Shown: positions 1-9,415, numbered from the stretch's first letter. The stretch: DNA of 64,000 nucleotides from Actinobacillus capsulatus DSM 19761 (GCF_000374285.1 NZ_KB893931.1:182873-246872), one strand, 5' to 3'. Made by a program: numbers and translations. The notes: generated by a model from the sequence alone, not told the origin.

Positions 1-791
1 CCGCCAAACAGCACTTTCAAGGTATCATCATCGCCAATTTCTTCCATACTTTTGCGTAATTCACGCAAATTATCACGGTTACCAAACTGTTCCAGTTGGG
101 TGGTAATGGCTTGTTGGATATTATCCTGATGAATAATAGTATCTACGTCGTCGCGCTCTTTGGCTTCGCCTGTTTCAGGTAGCAACTCAAAAGATTGAGT
201 AAAACGAAAATATTCAGGTACACCTTTGGGTTCAATGACATCAATTTTATATAACGAAATGTCTTTTTCGTCTAAATTGATGATGTTATCTTCCATTAAC
301 TGACGGAAACGGTTTTGAAATGCTTTGCGAGCAATTTCACTACTTTCAGACAGCACTTTCGGTTCAATTTCCAGTTCAATTGCTTGCTGACGGACATTAT
401 TGCAATCTTTTTTCTGCAAAAAGTTGTTGTCCAGCAACTCCATACGGTATTCACCGCCAAATTCTTTTAAGGTGGGAATTTTGGGGACATCTTGCCCATT
501 ATCTTGAAATAAACGCTGACCTTCTGCCGATAAGGAAATCAAACTGTCATCTTGCCAAATAATCCATTTGTTTTGTTCCAAATCAGCAAGAGCCACTTCG
601 GTTTCATGCTGGTTAAACCCGAAATATTGGGCGATTTGTGCAGGTTTGCACGGTGTTATTTTCAACAGTCGCAACAAATATTCACGTACAAATGCCACGC
701 CTTTATCGCTCATATAGGAAAACACAATGCGAAAACGTGGAGCTTTAACCACAAAATCTATTTGATTATAAGGTGTTTTTTGTTCACTCAT
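1..791 (-). CDS. Unknown protein with N-terminal winged-helix-like region, partner of the kinase-helicase (3' end outside window)
   Basis: The frame is open from an ATG at 791 to the window edge (263 codons seen). The ATG overlaps the stop of the upstream kinase-helicase gene by four bases (ATGA), so the two are almost certainly translationally coupled. I do not recognise the family. Residues about 35-100 (LLRLLKITPCKPAQIAQYFG, then a helix and KWIIWQDDSLISLSAEG) read like a winged helix-turn-helix, in which a short helix, a recognition-type helix and a beta wing can be imagined. The remainder is charged and helical with no catalytic motif I can name. By context it may be a DNA-binding or adaptor subunit of the helicase system. 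The C-terminal part and any further operon genes lie outside the window. Confidence 0.7.
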   Translation of the reverse strand, partial: MSEQKTPYNQIDFVVKAPRFRIVFSYMSDKGVAFVREYLLRLLKITPCKPAQIAQYFGFNQHETEVALADLEQNKWIIWQDDSLISLSAEGQRLFQDNGQDVPKIPTLKEFGGEYRMELLDNNFLQKKDCNNVRQQAIELEIEPKVLSESSEIARKAFQNRFRQLMEDNIINLDEKDISLYKIDVIEPKGVPEYFRFTQSFELLPETGEAKERDDVDTIIHQDNIQQAITTQLEQFGNRDNLRELRKSMEEIGDDDTLKVLFG

Positions 792-3700
792 TTTTTCGCT
801 CCATTTTTCAGGGGTTTAATAGCGTAATGTTGTTTGTTAGTTTGCTTTTGCATAAATTGTAAGACTTTTGCTAATGGTGTTTTGCTGTTTTTAGGTTGCT
901 CCCAAACGGTTTTTGCCCCGACAATGACGAGCTTATCCATTGCACGAGACAACGCTACGTTAATGCGGTTTGGCAAATGTAAAAATCCTATGCTGTATTC
1001 TTTATCATGGCGTGTTAGCGACAAAATAATCACACGATTTTCCTTACCTTGATAACTATCTACGCTGTCAATTTTGACCAAACGGCGGAAATTATCGTCC
1101 CAACTGCGTTCGTTGAATTTTTTGCGGATAAGTTTTTTCTGCTCGCCATACATACAAATTACACCAATGGCTTGCTCGTTTTTAGCCAAACATTTTTGCA
1201 CGATATCGCTACTCATAAAGGTTTCATCGTTTTCCAAATCTTGCAATAAACCAATAATGACTTCAGCTTCAGCACGATTGGACAAACTGCCGTTTTTAGC
1301 TTTTTCGTGATACGAATTCGGTAATGAAGACGTGTCCAACCATGTTACACAGGATTTGAGTTTTTCAGGCAGCCTGAAATAAATATCAGGTACATCATTA
1401 TCGGTTTTACCGTTTTCCAGAACATTTTCGTAAAAACAAGCTGATACCAAACTACCAATCGCAGGAGCCATACGGTATTGCGTTTTGAGCGTGGCACAAG
1501 TTTGTTTGCCGTATTCAGACAAAAATACCCGTTCAAAATCGCTACCTAATGCTTGATCTAATTCTTCGCCACGTTTTGAAATCCCTAAACGGCGAGCAAG
1601 TGCGTTTTTATGCTCTTCGGAATACAACGGTGGTAATTGTTTGTGGTCGCCTACCAATAAAATCCGTGTACCTGATTGCATGGCAATCGCCAGCTCACTG
1701 GAAATGGAACGGGCTGCTTCGTCCACAATTACCCAATCATAAAGATTGTCGGCAATACCGATATGCTTTTGCCCAATTCCCACGCAAGTACCAATTACAA
1801 GCTGACGGGAGCGGGCCAAAAACTCATCGTAATTGGTGCGTTCGTTAGAAAGGGCTTCCAGCATATCTTGAGTTAAATCAATCAGTTTGCCTGCCTGAAT
1901 ATCTTCGTGTGGCTGGATATTGTGTTTTTGATTTAATTCGCCAATCAATTTCGGCAAAATCTCATCAATTTCTACCAATTCACGCAATCCCATTGCTTGG
2001 GCTTGTTCTTTAATGCTTTTTTCTAATTTTTTACGTAAGCGTTTTTCGTCTTCATCAATGTTTTCATCTTTGGTTGATTTAACGATTTTTTCATAACGGC
2101 GGATTTGCGTGCCAATATCAAAGGTCAGTTCGGCACGTTCACGCAAATATTTTTCAGGCAGCCCCATACTACGACCAAGCTGACAGATATTACCAATCTT
2201 GTTCACATTTAATTGTGCCCGTTTTTGGCTGACTAAATTCGGCGAAAATACGTCTTCCAAAATTTCAGAATCGGCAACCTCACGGTTACTAAACCGCACC
2301 AGTTGCAAATCCGTTCCCAAACGCTGACAGTGTTTGCGAATGCGTTCGGCGGCAGTGTTCACCGCTTCGTGCGACTGACTGACCAGTAAAATATTGCGAA
2401 CCTTTTGTACATCAAACAGGTAATGCACAAAAGCGGAAATAAATTCGGTTTTGCCCGTGCCTGGCGGACCTTGTAATAAAGATAATGGACCATTGGCTAT
2501 CAAGCGTTGAAAAGCAAAGCGTTGAGCTTCGTTTAAACTCACGCCCTTTTCAGGTTGGTCATAACGAGCAAATTGTTCATTACTGACTTCAATCTCGTAT
2601 TTTTCAGACGGCAACGTACAGCTTTCATCAAAATAATGTACCAAATTTTTAACTGCACTTTCGCCGTCTAAAATACGTTGCAAAGCATTTTTACGGCGGG
2701 TATAAGATGCTTTGTTTTGTTTGCTTTGGAAATAGATAGGCGTATTTTCTCCAATATTTCCTGATGAATTAGTTAAACTTTTTAATTTTAAATGCACCTC
2801 ATTAAGCGTGCTTTTACCAATATCTACCACGCCATATTTAAAGGTTTTTTCGCCATCTTCACTTTTACCGATCGCTTCCACAATCTCATCACGTTTAAAC
2901 TGATCAATAGGATTGACCTCGCCGTCATACGGGATATAGATCTCGCCGTTTTCAGTTTTTTGTACTGCTCCATTTGCGGTAACAGACGGTAAGGCTTCGG
3001 TTTCAGTATCCAAAATCGCCTGCCAAAGTTTTTGAATGTTTGGGCGTTGTTCAATAACGGCTTCTGCAACATCAATATCGGCAATTTCAGTTTCAACAAC
3101 AGCAATTTGTTCAATTTCTTCTTTTTCAGGCTGATTGAAATATTGCTCTTGAACAAATTGAGTAATGGTTTGTTTAAATATCTCGTTATTCGTAATGAAT
3201 TTATTGAGTTCATCTAAATTACTGTAATTGCCACGTGTAATACTCAGGCCAATTTGTAAACTGCATTTACTCTCATCACGGTCATTTCGACTGATATGAT
3301 TGCGTTCAAACGGCGATGTAGCGTGTCGGAATTTTTGTTCGAGAATGGTATAAAAAGCGGTTATTTTGCCACCCAAGCCAATAAAAGTAATATCGATTTC
3401 TTCATCTGGATAGCGTTTGCTTTTTTTAAATTGAACAAACAATTCGCCATTTTCAGGATAAAGCTCAATCGGTAAAAACGAATCACGTCCGCCCACTGTG
3501 ATATTAATCATCGGTGTGGTCGGTTTAGGATTAAGGGCTTCTTTAAATCTTGCCAACGAAATAAATGCGGTTTGGCTGTCTGAATATTCTTTCCGTACAA
3601 CTTCGGCGATGTCAGCAAATTTTTCAGACGGCATATTCCATACCAAGCCCAATAATTCACACGCCATTTTCATAACGGCAAAATTATCTCGTTGCTTTTC

Positions 3701-5752
3701 AGTAGCATGGTCAAATTCTGGTGAATATTCGGTATTGAAATGGCTTTGTCCGCTTGGCGAAAAATCCAAAATATCCAAAATGTGAAGCTGAAAATTATCG
3801 TCATCAAGCGTTACCAACACATTGTCAGGTTTCAAATCTCCGTGCGTAAAACCCAAACTGTGCAAGTGCTCAATATTCTGAATAAATTTTTGAATAATCG
3901 TCAATTTTTGTTCGTCAGGCAAATCTAATTGACAAACCGCTTGCCACGTCTGCCCATCAATAAAATCACTTACGGCAAACAGACAGCCAGATTTTTGGGC
4001 AATGCCGAATTCTCGGATTTTCGGCACATAATCGGGCGATAATTTTGCCAATTTCGCTATATTTTCCAGCCAGTTTAATACTACTCGGGCTTTGGCTTGG
4101 TCTTTCTGTGGGTCTGCATTGAGCCACGCTTTAATCAATAAACCATTAGAACGGTAAACTTCTTTTTCGCTGCTTTCTATAATAAAATCATTATCTTCAC
4201 GATAAGCACGGGAGTGGTTGATGTCATGGACAAACTGCTCTAATTTAGTAAAATCAAAGGAAAAATTTACCGCTTGTTCAGGTTTAGCTTGATTGAATTT
4301 CTCTAAAAAATCCACCGCACTTTCATAAGGCGTGCTTGATAACGCCGTACGCAAGACTTCTGCATACCACGTTGTTTCATCAGCCAATTGGTTTTTCATT
4401 TCGTCAATACTGGCTGGCGAAATGCGTTTTGCCTGAATGATGTGCCACGCCAAAACAGCCAACGACCGCACATCATATTGATATGGTGTAGGCTTGAAGC
4501 CGTCTGAAAGCGGAAAAACCGTTTTTGCTAAATCGCCCGATACTTCCAAAATTTCACGAATATCGCCGACAGTTTGCTCATCTTTAAAATATGCGGTCGC
4601 AAATCCCGACAGCGTGATTTTGTCATCTGCTGACAACCAAATACTGTGTTCGCCCAAATCCCGATGAGCAATGCCGATTTTGTGCAACTGGGCAAATTTG
4701 TCCAATAACAGTTGAACTAATCCTAAACGGCGTTCGATACTTAAATTTTCGCCGCTGTATCCGCCGACAAATTGATTAAAACGTTTTTGCTGTGGAAACA
4801 GTTCAAACAAATCAATATGTTCAGCAGTAATTTCACCTTTTTGCGGTGTGGATTTGTAATTCAGGCAGGCATGATACAACTCTTGGTTTTGTACTTTGAT
4901 ATGATTCAATACATCGTATTCACGGCTGACCAAACGATAACGTCCATCAGGCGTTTGTGCTTCGGGACGATTAATTTTTGCAAAATCCCAACGACGCAAT
5001 AATGCTTGATCTTGATGTTTTCTGTTTTCAGTTTGGGCAAGATACTCTTGAAAAATATGTTTTGGATGGTCAAAAATGGGCATATCTTCGGCAAAATAAC
5101 CGCCAACACTGATATTTTTGAGTTTAACAGTGTTGCTGCCGAAGATTTTTTTATCAAATAATTCAAAATCTTGATTCAAGGTTTTACTGTCAGGGTGTGG
5201 ACGGAAACGATTGTTAAATTCGTGTTCGTTTTTGAGCTTTAAAAAATCTGCCAAAGTGAGGATGTGCATTTTTTCATTGTCAGGTAACTGACTAAAATCC
5301 GCATTACCCGTCATCACCACTAAAAAATGCACCTGTGGGCGAAATCCTTTATTAGTGAATTGTGGTTTGAACTTGTCCAGTTTCTTTTCTAACAAAAATT
5401 GCTTATTGCGAGTAACGGAAATAGGCGAACGCCCCATTTCCTTTTCGTTTAAATACCATTTATCTTTGTGAGATGTGATTGCGCCATTCCAATGCTTCAA
5501 TTCAATAATTAGAACATTGCAATGCGTAACAATCACTAAATCAAATTCGCCTTCTTTGCGTTCTTTAACATCAGCAAAGCGAAAGCCTGAATAGCCTTTC
5601 CAAGGGAAAATGGATTGCAAATTTTTTAACGAATCAAAGCCGTTCCCTTTTCCTTTGCTGTTATTTACAACTGCCTTAAAAACCTGCTTCATTTTTTCAA
5701 TAGCAGCAACTTCATGATCGGCTAAACCACCACCCCAATCTTGTACTTCCAT
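788..5752 (-). CDS. NERD nuclease-like / tandem protein kinase / UPF1-like SF1 helicase fusion (putative defence protein)
   Basis: This is a 1654-residue multidomain protein. The N-terminus has a NERD-type nuclease core: D71 followed by E84-L-K86, the PD-(D/E)xK pattern. Residues about 280-440 look like a protein kinase, but the catalytic loop is HRDLGEHS (363-370) and the DFG position is SGF, so the metal-binding Asn and Asp are missing; I read it as a pseudokinase. Residues about 560-700 form a second kinase with an intact HGDLKPDN loop (637-644) and an Asp at 660 or 663 for DFG. The C-terminal third is a superfamily 1 helicase of the UPF1/DNA2 kind: Q-motif-like LNEAQ, Walker A GPPGTGKT (1095-1102), Walker B VDEA and a late DSYQGKE motif. 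The fusion suggests a phosphorylation-controlled nuclease-helicase acting on foreign nucleic acid. That role is inference. Two exact Neisseriaceae DUS lie in its reading frame. Confidence 0.85.
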   Translation of the reverse strand: MEVQDWGGGLADHEVAAIEKMKQVFKAVVNNSKGKGNGFDSLKNLQSIFPWKGYSGFRFADVKERKEGEFDLVIVTHCNVLIIELKHWNGAITSHKDKWYLNEKEMGRSPISVTRNKQFLLEKKLDKFKPQFTNKGFRPQVHFLVVMTGNADFSQLPDNEKMHILTLADFLKLKNEHEFNNRFRPHPDSKTLNQDFELFDKKIFGSNTVKLKNISVGGYFAEDMPIFDHPKHIFQEYLAQTENRKHQDQALLRRWDFAKINRPEAQTPDGRYRLVSREYDVLNHIKVQNQELYHACLNYKSTPQKGEITAEHIDLFELFPQQKRFNQFVGGYSGENLSIERRLGLVQLLLDKFAQLHKIGIAHRDLGEHSIWLSADDKITLSGFATAYFKDEQTVGDIREILEVSGDLAKTVFPLSDGFKPTPYQYDVRSLAVLAWHIIQAKRISPASIDEMKNQLADETTWYAEVLRTALSSTPYESAVDFLEKFNQAKPEQAVNFSFDFTKLEQFVHDINHSRAYREDNDFIIESSEKEVYRSNGLLIKAWLNADPQKDQAKARVVLNWLENIAKLAKLSPDYVPKIREFGIAQKSGCLFAVSDFIDGQTWQAVCQLDLPDEQKLTIIQKFIQNIEHLHSLGFTHGDLKPDNVLVTLDDDNFQLHILDILDFSPSGQSHFNTEYSPEFDHATEKQRDNFAVMKMACELLGLVWNMPSEKFADIAEVVRKEYSDSQTAFISLARFKEALNPKPTTPMINITVGGRDSFLPIELYPENGELFVQFKKSKRYPDEEIDITFIGLGGKITAFYTILEQKFRHATSPFERNHISRNDRDESKCSLQIGLSITRGNYSNLDELNKFITNNEIFKQTITQFVQEQYFNQPEKEEIEQIAVVETEIADIDVAEAVIEQRPNIQKLWQAILDTETEALPSVTANGAVQKTENGEIYIPYDGEVNPIDQFKRDEIVEAIGKSEDGEKTFKYGVVDIGKSTLNEVHLKLKSLTNSSGNIGENTPIYFQSKQNKASYTRRKNALQRILDGESAVKNLVHYFDESCTLPSEKYEIEVSNEQFARYDQPEKGVSLNEAQRFAFQRLIANGPLSLLQGPPGTGKTEFISAFVHYLFDVQKVRNILLVSQSHEAVNTAAERIRKHCQRLGTDLQLVRFSNREVADSEILEDVFSPNLVSQKRAQLNVNKIGNICQLGRSMGLPEKYLRERAELTFDIGTQIRRYEKIVKSTKDENIDEDEKRLRKKLEKSIKEQAQAMGLRELVEIDEILPKLIGELNQKHNIQPHEDIQAGKLIDLTQDMLEALSNERTNYDEFLARSRQLVIGTCVGIGQKHIGIADNLYDWVIVDEAARSISSELAIAMQSGTRILLVGDHKQLPPLYSEEHKNALARRLGISKRGEELDQALGSDFERVFLSEYGKQTCATLKTQYRMAPAIGSLVSACFYENVLENGKTDNDVPDIYFRLPEKLKSCVTWLDTSSLPNSYHEKAKNGSLSNRAEAEVIIGLLQDLENDETFMSSDIVQKCLAKNEQAIGVICMYGEQKKLIRKKFNERSWDDNFRRLVKIDSVDSYQGKENRVIILSLTRHDKEYSIGFLHLPNRINVALSRAMDKLVIVGAKTVWEQPKNSKTPLAKVLQFMQKQTNKQHYAIKPLKNGAKK

Positions 5753-6273
5753 AGATATTCCTTAAAAATAATTAATTTTTACTTTGCTAAATATACGACT
5801 AATAAACTATCACTTATTATATTTAAAATAGGCCTTCAGAACCATACAACGGCACATTCACCATCCAATCCTATTCCCGATAATCCGCCATTGAAAACCG
5901 AACTGCTTGATCTGGTTGGAACTGCTCCCCATACACTTGGCAGATTTCCCCCCCCCAATTGCAACACTCGCTTAATTTACAACCAATCTAGTTTCCTGTT
6001 GCATAATTTGCCCATATTTATCTACTTACTGGTTATTCTAAAGCTATGTCTATACCTATATTTTTCCAAAGGAAAATATAGGTATAGACCACGCTTTTTC
6101 CAATGAAAAAGCGACGAATTACTACACTTCCCCTAAGGAAAGTTGCAGATATTGCGAATTACACAACGACTTTTGCCTTAAAATAATGCTATTCATCAAT
6201 AACAAGCAGTCTGAATCGATAAAATTTTTGCAAAATTTGACCGTTTGAAAAAGTTTTCAGACAGCATTATGTT
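5753..6273. other. Intergenic region with a 9-C tract and two hairpins
   Basis: About 520 bp separate the kinase-helicase start from the end of the GIY-YIG gene. It holds a run of nine C at 5948-5956 (G on the coding strand of the kinase-helicase, about 195 nt upstream of its start) and two adjacent hairpins at 6048-6113. A degenerate copy of the TATTGC(A/G)AAT-type box lies near 6154. On the minus strand, around 5860-5945, a short frame (ICQVYGEQFQPDQAVRF) could be a gene remnant, but I cannot assign it. No intact gene is seen. Confidence 0.5.
6048..6113. repeat. Two tandem hairpins
   Basis: The first inverted repeat has perfect 17-bp arms (GTCTATACCTATATTTT, 6048-6064, and its complement at 6073-6089) around an 8-nt loop. 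Two bases later a second one has 9-bp arms (CGCTTTTTC, 6092-6100, and GAAAAAGCG, 6105-6113) around CAAT. They could be a bidirectional transcription stop or the folded end of a small mobile repeat. No flanking target duplication was recognised. Confidence 0.6.
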
Positions 6274-7095
6274 TTAATCCCAGTGAAAGATGATTTTCAA
6301 ACCGACTGCATCGGCAAAATTTTGAATGGATTTGCGAAGATCTTTCATTGATAGGTTATGATAAAGATACATATCTTTGCTCAATTCGGTTGTATATTTC
6401 ATTCCATTGGGGCGGAAGCTCGGCTCATTGCCAATACAGTGGCTGTTTGTTGGCTTACCGTTCAAACAGAAATCTTCAACTAATTTTCGATAACGGCTGT
6501 TTTTTAATAAAAACAAAAAGAATTGTCTTTGATTATCCCGATAGCTTTTCCCTGAAATTTTATGATCTTCTAATTCAATAAAATACTGTCCGGTGCTATT
6601 TTCTTCATCGGTAACAGCAGTTTCAAAAATATTGATATGTGCCACTTCATCCATAATTTCTTGAGCTAAATTCCAAATGTTATCGGCTTTAATTTTACTT
6701 GTTTTCTCAATATAAGAACGATTACCCACGGTATTATTGTCTAATTGAAGTTCTGTTTTCTTAAATTCTTCAATCAATTTCTTTTCAAGATAATCCGTTT
6801 GCGATTTATCTAAATGCCCGTCTTCCCGCCCAAAGAAAATAATTTGGTTCCACCAAGATTTATTTTCATCAAGATGATGAGCGGCCAAGCGTTCATAAAT
6901 TTTATTGCTCGCTTGCCCGACATAACGCTGATTTTCGCCTAATAAAATATAAATCCCTGCTTTATTGGCTTCTTCCAAATATTTTAATGCTTTTAAATCC
7001 GTGCGATCGGCAATCACTAAAAATGCAGGTTCTTTGGTATAAACGGTAATATTATCTTTTGCTCGGTCGCTGATAATGACTGTGTGGGTAACCAT
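6274..7095 (-). CDS. GIY-YIG nuclease-domain protein
   Basis: A 273-residue protein. Residues about 46-75 read AGIYILLGENQRYVGQASN followed by Arg and a helix with His, which is the GIY...YVG core of the GIY-YIG nuclease fold. A downstream Glu (about 112, in LEKKLIEEF) fits the metal-binding Glu of the family. The C-terminal 100 residues, ending FHWD, look like the small accessory domain often fused to such nucleases; I cannot name it with certainty. GIY-YIG proteins cut DNA in restriction, repair and mobile-element contexts. Its position between a kinase-helicase and other restriction-type genes suggests a defence role. It is a single gene with no close operon partner. Confidence 0.75.
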   Translation of the reverse strand: MVTHTVIISDRAKDNITVYTKEPAFLVIADRTDLKALKYLEEANKAGIYILLGENQRYVGQASNKIYERLAAHHLDENKSWWNQIIFFGREDGHLDKSQTDYLEKKLIEEFKKTELQLDNNTVGNRSYIEKTSKIKADNIWNLAQEIMDEVAHINIFETAVTDEENSTGQYFIELEDHKISGKSYRDNQRQFFLFLLKNSRYRKLVEDFCLNGKPTNSHCIGNEPSFRPNGMKYTTELSKDMYLYHNLSMKDLRKSIQNFADAVGLKIIFHWD

Positions 7096-7180
7096 AAATT
7101 GTCCTGTTTTTATATTTTCGAAATGTATTTGAATTTATTTATTGTAAGTTAATTATTGAAAATACTGCGATTTTTCCTTC

Positions 7181-8443
7181 TCAAATTTGTACTTCTCTAG
7201 CCTTAGCCCCAAACACCTTCCAAAACGGCACAATCTCAATCACTTTTCCATCAACAATCATTTTATCTTCCTGATCAAAGGTAATAATAAAACCTTGCTC
7301 CAATTTAAAGAAATTCATCGCATCAACTAAGCCGTCTCGTTCTCGGGCGGTATTTTCGGCGTTTAGTTTCCGGCAGACTTGGATAAGTTGTGTCGGGGTG
7401 CTGTTTTGGCAGACGACAAAATCGCATTCTTTGTTGTTTTCGTTGTAGTAATACAGCTCTGAAAATTGTCGTCTGAGTTCCCAAAATACGGCATTTTCCA
7501 GCTTTCTGCCGAGATCTTGGCTGAAAGACGGGCTAATCACACGTTGTAAACCATTGTCGATAAAATAAGCTTTGCGTGGGTTGGCGAGCTGGGTTTTGTA
7601 GGAATAGGCAAATTTCGGCAGCAGATGAACCACATAGGCTTGCTCCAAATGCGAAAGATATTCCTGCACGGTAGAAGTGCTTTTCACTTCAAGGCTTTGT
7701 TTGAGTTTGTTTGCGGTAACTAAGTTGCCGATATTGCCCGCCAAGAAAAGCAACAAACGCTTCATCGCACGTTCGTCACGAATGCCGAAACGGACGATAA
7801 TACCGCGGTATAAAATATCGTTAATCAAGGCGTTTAGAATCTCGTCTTCATTGAATTGCAGATACTGCGGAAAACCGCCGAGAGCCAAATAATCCGATAC
7901 TGCGTCGGCATTTTTCGCCTTGCCGAGAAATTCGCAAAATTCCACAAAAGAGAAAGGGAAAAGTTCTTTGCTGATGTGCCGTCCTGTCAGTTTTGTGCCG
8001 AGTTCACGGCTGAGCAAAGACGCATTAGACCCAGTTACCACCACTTGATAGCCCTGATCGAGCTTGCCACGCACATACATTTCCCAGCCGTCAATCACTT
8101 GGATTTCATCAAAATAGAGCGTTTTAACCTGTGGATTTTCAGCAATGATTTCATCGAGTAAGGCAAAATCGCCAAACTCAAAATTGAAAAGCTGCGGCGT
8201 GTCAAAGTTGAGAAAGAGATAACTGTTTTCTGCTTGTTTCTCAATAAGTTGAGTAAGCAATGTGCTTTTCCCGCTACGGCGAATACCTGACACTGCCAAG
8301 GCAAAATCAGGCAACATTTTGATTCTCTCCAGCATTTTGCGCGGGTAGGTTTGTTGCGATAATAACTGCTGTTGCTGGCTTGTAATAGCTCGGGTAAGCT
8401 CTGATTTTAACAGCATAAAATAACTCTTTATCAATCTGTTCAT
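7181..8443 (-). CDS. ATP-binding protein, AAA_14 plus DUF4143 family
   Basis: A 420-residue P-loop ATPase. Walker A is RRSGKSTLL (about 57-65) and Walker B is TLYFDEIQ. It is followed by VTGSNASLLSRELG (sensor region) and ISKELFPFSFVEF, the signature stretch of the AAA_14/DUF4143 family. The C-terminal third has a D-x(n)-C-D-F-V-V pattern (KECDFVVCQ) like the nuclease-type fold found there. The cellular role of this family is not settled. The ATG at 8416 has an AAAGAG-type ribosome site and may be the true start (411 residues); the longer start at 8443 lacks one. A second, divergent family member lies at 14212-15423 and a decayed one at about 52860-53596. Confidence 0.8.
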   Translation of the reverse strand: MNRLIKSYFMLLKSELTRAITSQQQQLLSQQTYPRKMLERIKMLPDFALAVSGIRRSGKSTLLTQLIEKQAENSYLFLNFDTPQLFNFEFGDFALLDEIIAENPQVKTLYFDEIQVIDGWEMYVRGKLDQGYQVVVTGSNASLLSRELGTKLTGRHISKELFPFSFVEFCEFLGKAKNADAVSDYLALGGFPQYLQFNEDEILNALINDILYRGIIVRFGIRDERAMKRLLLFLAGNIGNLVTANKLKQSLEVKSTSTVQEYLSHLEQAYVVHLLPKFAYSYKTQLANPRKAYFIDNGLQRVISPSFSQDLGRKLENAVFWELRRQFSELYYYNENNKECDFVVCQNSTPTQLIQVCRKLNAENTARERDGLVDAMNFFKLEQGFIITFDQEDKMIVDGKVIEIVPFWKVFGAKAREVQI

Positions 8444-8610
8444 TATTAACGAACAAAGTGTTTGATACTAATGGAAACTATTTTATGCTAAAAACAGAGA
8501 GATAAGCAAAGTGTTTGTTAGTATCGAATACTAGTGTTTGGCAGTAATGAATGATTTGGTTTTCCTGAATGCCTGAACCGCTTTTACACTTTTTTAAGGA
8601 AAATTGCAAC

Positions 8611-8678
8611 TGTTGCAAATCCTACAGCTCTGTTTTCTCAATTCTACGGTTATCACGCAACAAAATCCTGCTTATGAT
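8611..8678 (+). promoter_or_regulatory. Shared upstream box and -10 (copy A)
   Basis: TGTTGCAAATCCTACAGC begins at 8611 and the -10 TATGAT lies at 8673-8678, exactly 62 nt from the start of the box. The same box and offset occur at 13043, 15531 and 17552. This copy drives only a decayed esterase gene (start 8728). Confidence 0.6.
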
Positions 8679-8727
8679 CAACCCGCCAAGCGGTTTGATT
8701 TTTCTAACATTTTACAAAGGACAGACA

Positions 8728-9191
8728 ATGAAACTTTCAAAAATCCCAACTTTACTTTTTGCATTAACGGCAAGGCTGACGGCGTTGGCAACCAATGACC
8801 GTTTTGTGGCGAATCCGCAAACGGTGGCGATTTACCACAATGGGAAGCCTACACCCAAGCCGACGGCACAACGATGATTTTTGACAACAAAATGGAATTA
8901 AGACACAAACACGATGCGAAATTGACCAAATTACCGATTGTGATTTACTTCGGCGATTTCATCAGCGACAAACCGTCCGACAATCAAGGCGAAGACCAAT
9001 GGCGTATCCGCTTAAGCCTCGCCAAACAATGGGCGGACGTGGTGAACAAACACGGCGGCAAGGTGGAAGTGATCGAACTGCCGAAAGTCGGCATCAAAGG
9101 CAATACCCATTTCCCGATGTCTGATACCAACAACGTACAAGTGGCGGAACATTTGGCGGGGTGGTTGAAAGAGAAGGGGTTGGATAAGTAG
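8728..9191 (+). pseudogene. Hybrid remnant: carboxylesterase ends fused to an alpha/beta-hydrolase tail
   Basis: The ATG at 8728 opens an apparent signal peptide (MKLSKIPTLLFALTA), but the frame breaks after about 49 codons. In another frame the C-terminal signature of a type-B carboxylesterase follows (WEAYTQADGTTMIFDNK), so about 400 middle codons are gone. From about 8922 the sequence switches to the last 90 or so residues of a different hydrolase (IVIYFGDF, later GNTHFPM and WLKEKGLDK), ending at 9191. That tail resembles the fragment at 19994-20290. The first part (8611-8921) is nearly identical to 13043-13353, so the deleted gene was duplicated after it decayed. No functional product is expected. 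Confidence 0.75.
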
Positions 9192-9202
9192 GGAGAAAAT
9201 TT

Positions 9203-9415
9203 AATGCCTAGCAAATCTCCTAACTCCACCTGCAAACCGCATAAATCAAACATCGTGGTTTTCGGTGTGGTATCCACCAAAATATCCAAATCGCTGTTTT
9301 CCGTACCCAGCCCTTTTGCCACCGAACCGAACACACGCAAGTTCGCCATCTCAAATTGATGACTAATCGCCATAATTTCAGCGTGCTTGGTTTGAATAAG
9401 TTGTGATGGGGTCAT
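9203..9415 (-). pseudogene. Truncated MntA-type nucleotidyltransferase (antitoxin-like) gene
   Basis: From the ATG at 9415 about 70 residues match the start of a minimal nucleotidyltransferase: a helix, then the motif GSVAKGLGTENSDLDILVD. GS followed by DxD is the catalytic core of the MNT/MntA family, which pairs with HEPN toxins. The homology stops near 9203 (ELGDLLGIK), where the frame runs into the antisense of the hydrolase remnant, so the C-terminal third is missing. No HEPN partner gene lies next to it. A ribosome site (AGGAGCC) precedes the ATG. Confidence 0.7.

Noticed and set aside
788..5752. Assignment of the kinase-helicase to BREX (PglW)
   Set aside because: Kinase domains alone are not enough: no PglX methylase, PglZ phosphatase or BrxC-type ATPase is visible beside it in this window.
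5741..6106. A 121-residue plus-strand frame in the spacer after the kinase-helicase
   Set aside because: Runs of rare composition, passage through the C9 tract and the hairpin, and no ribosome site; no recognisable family.
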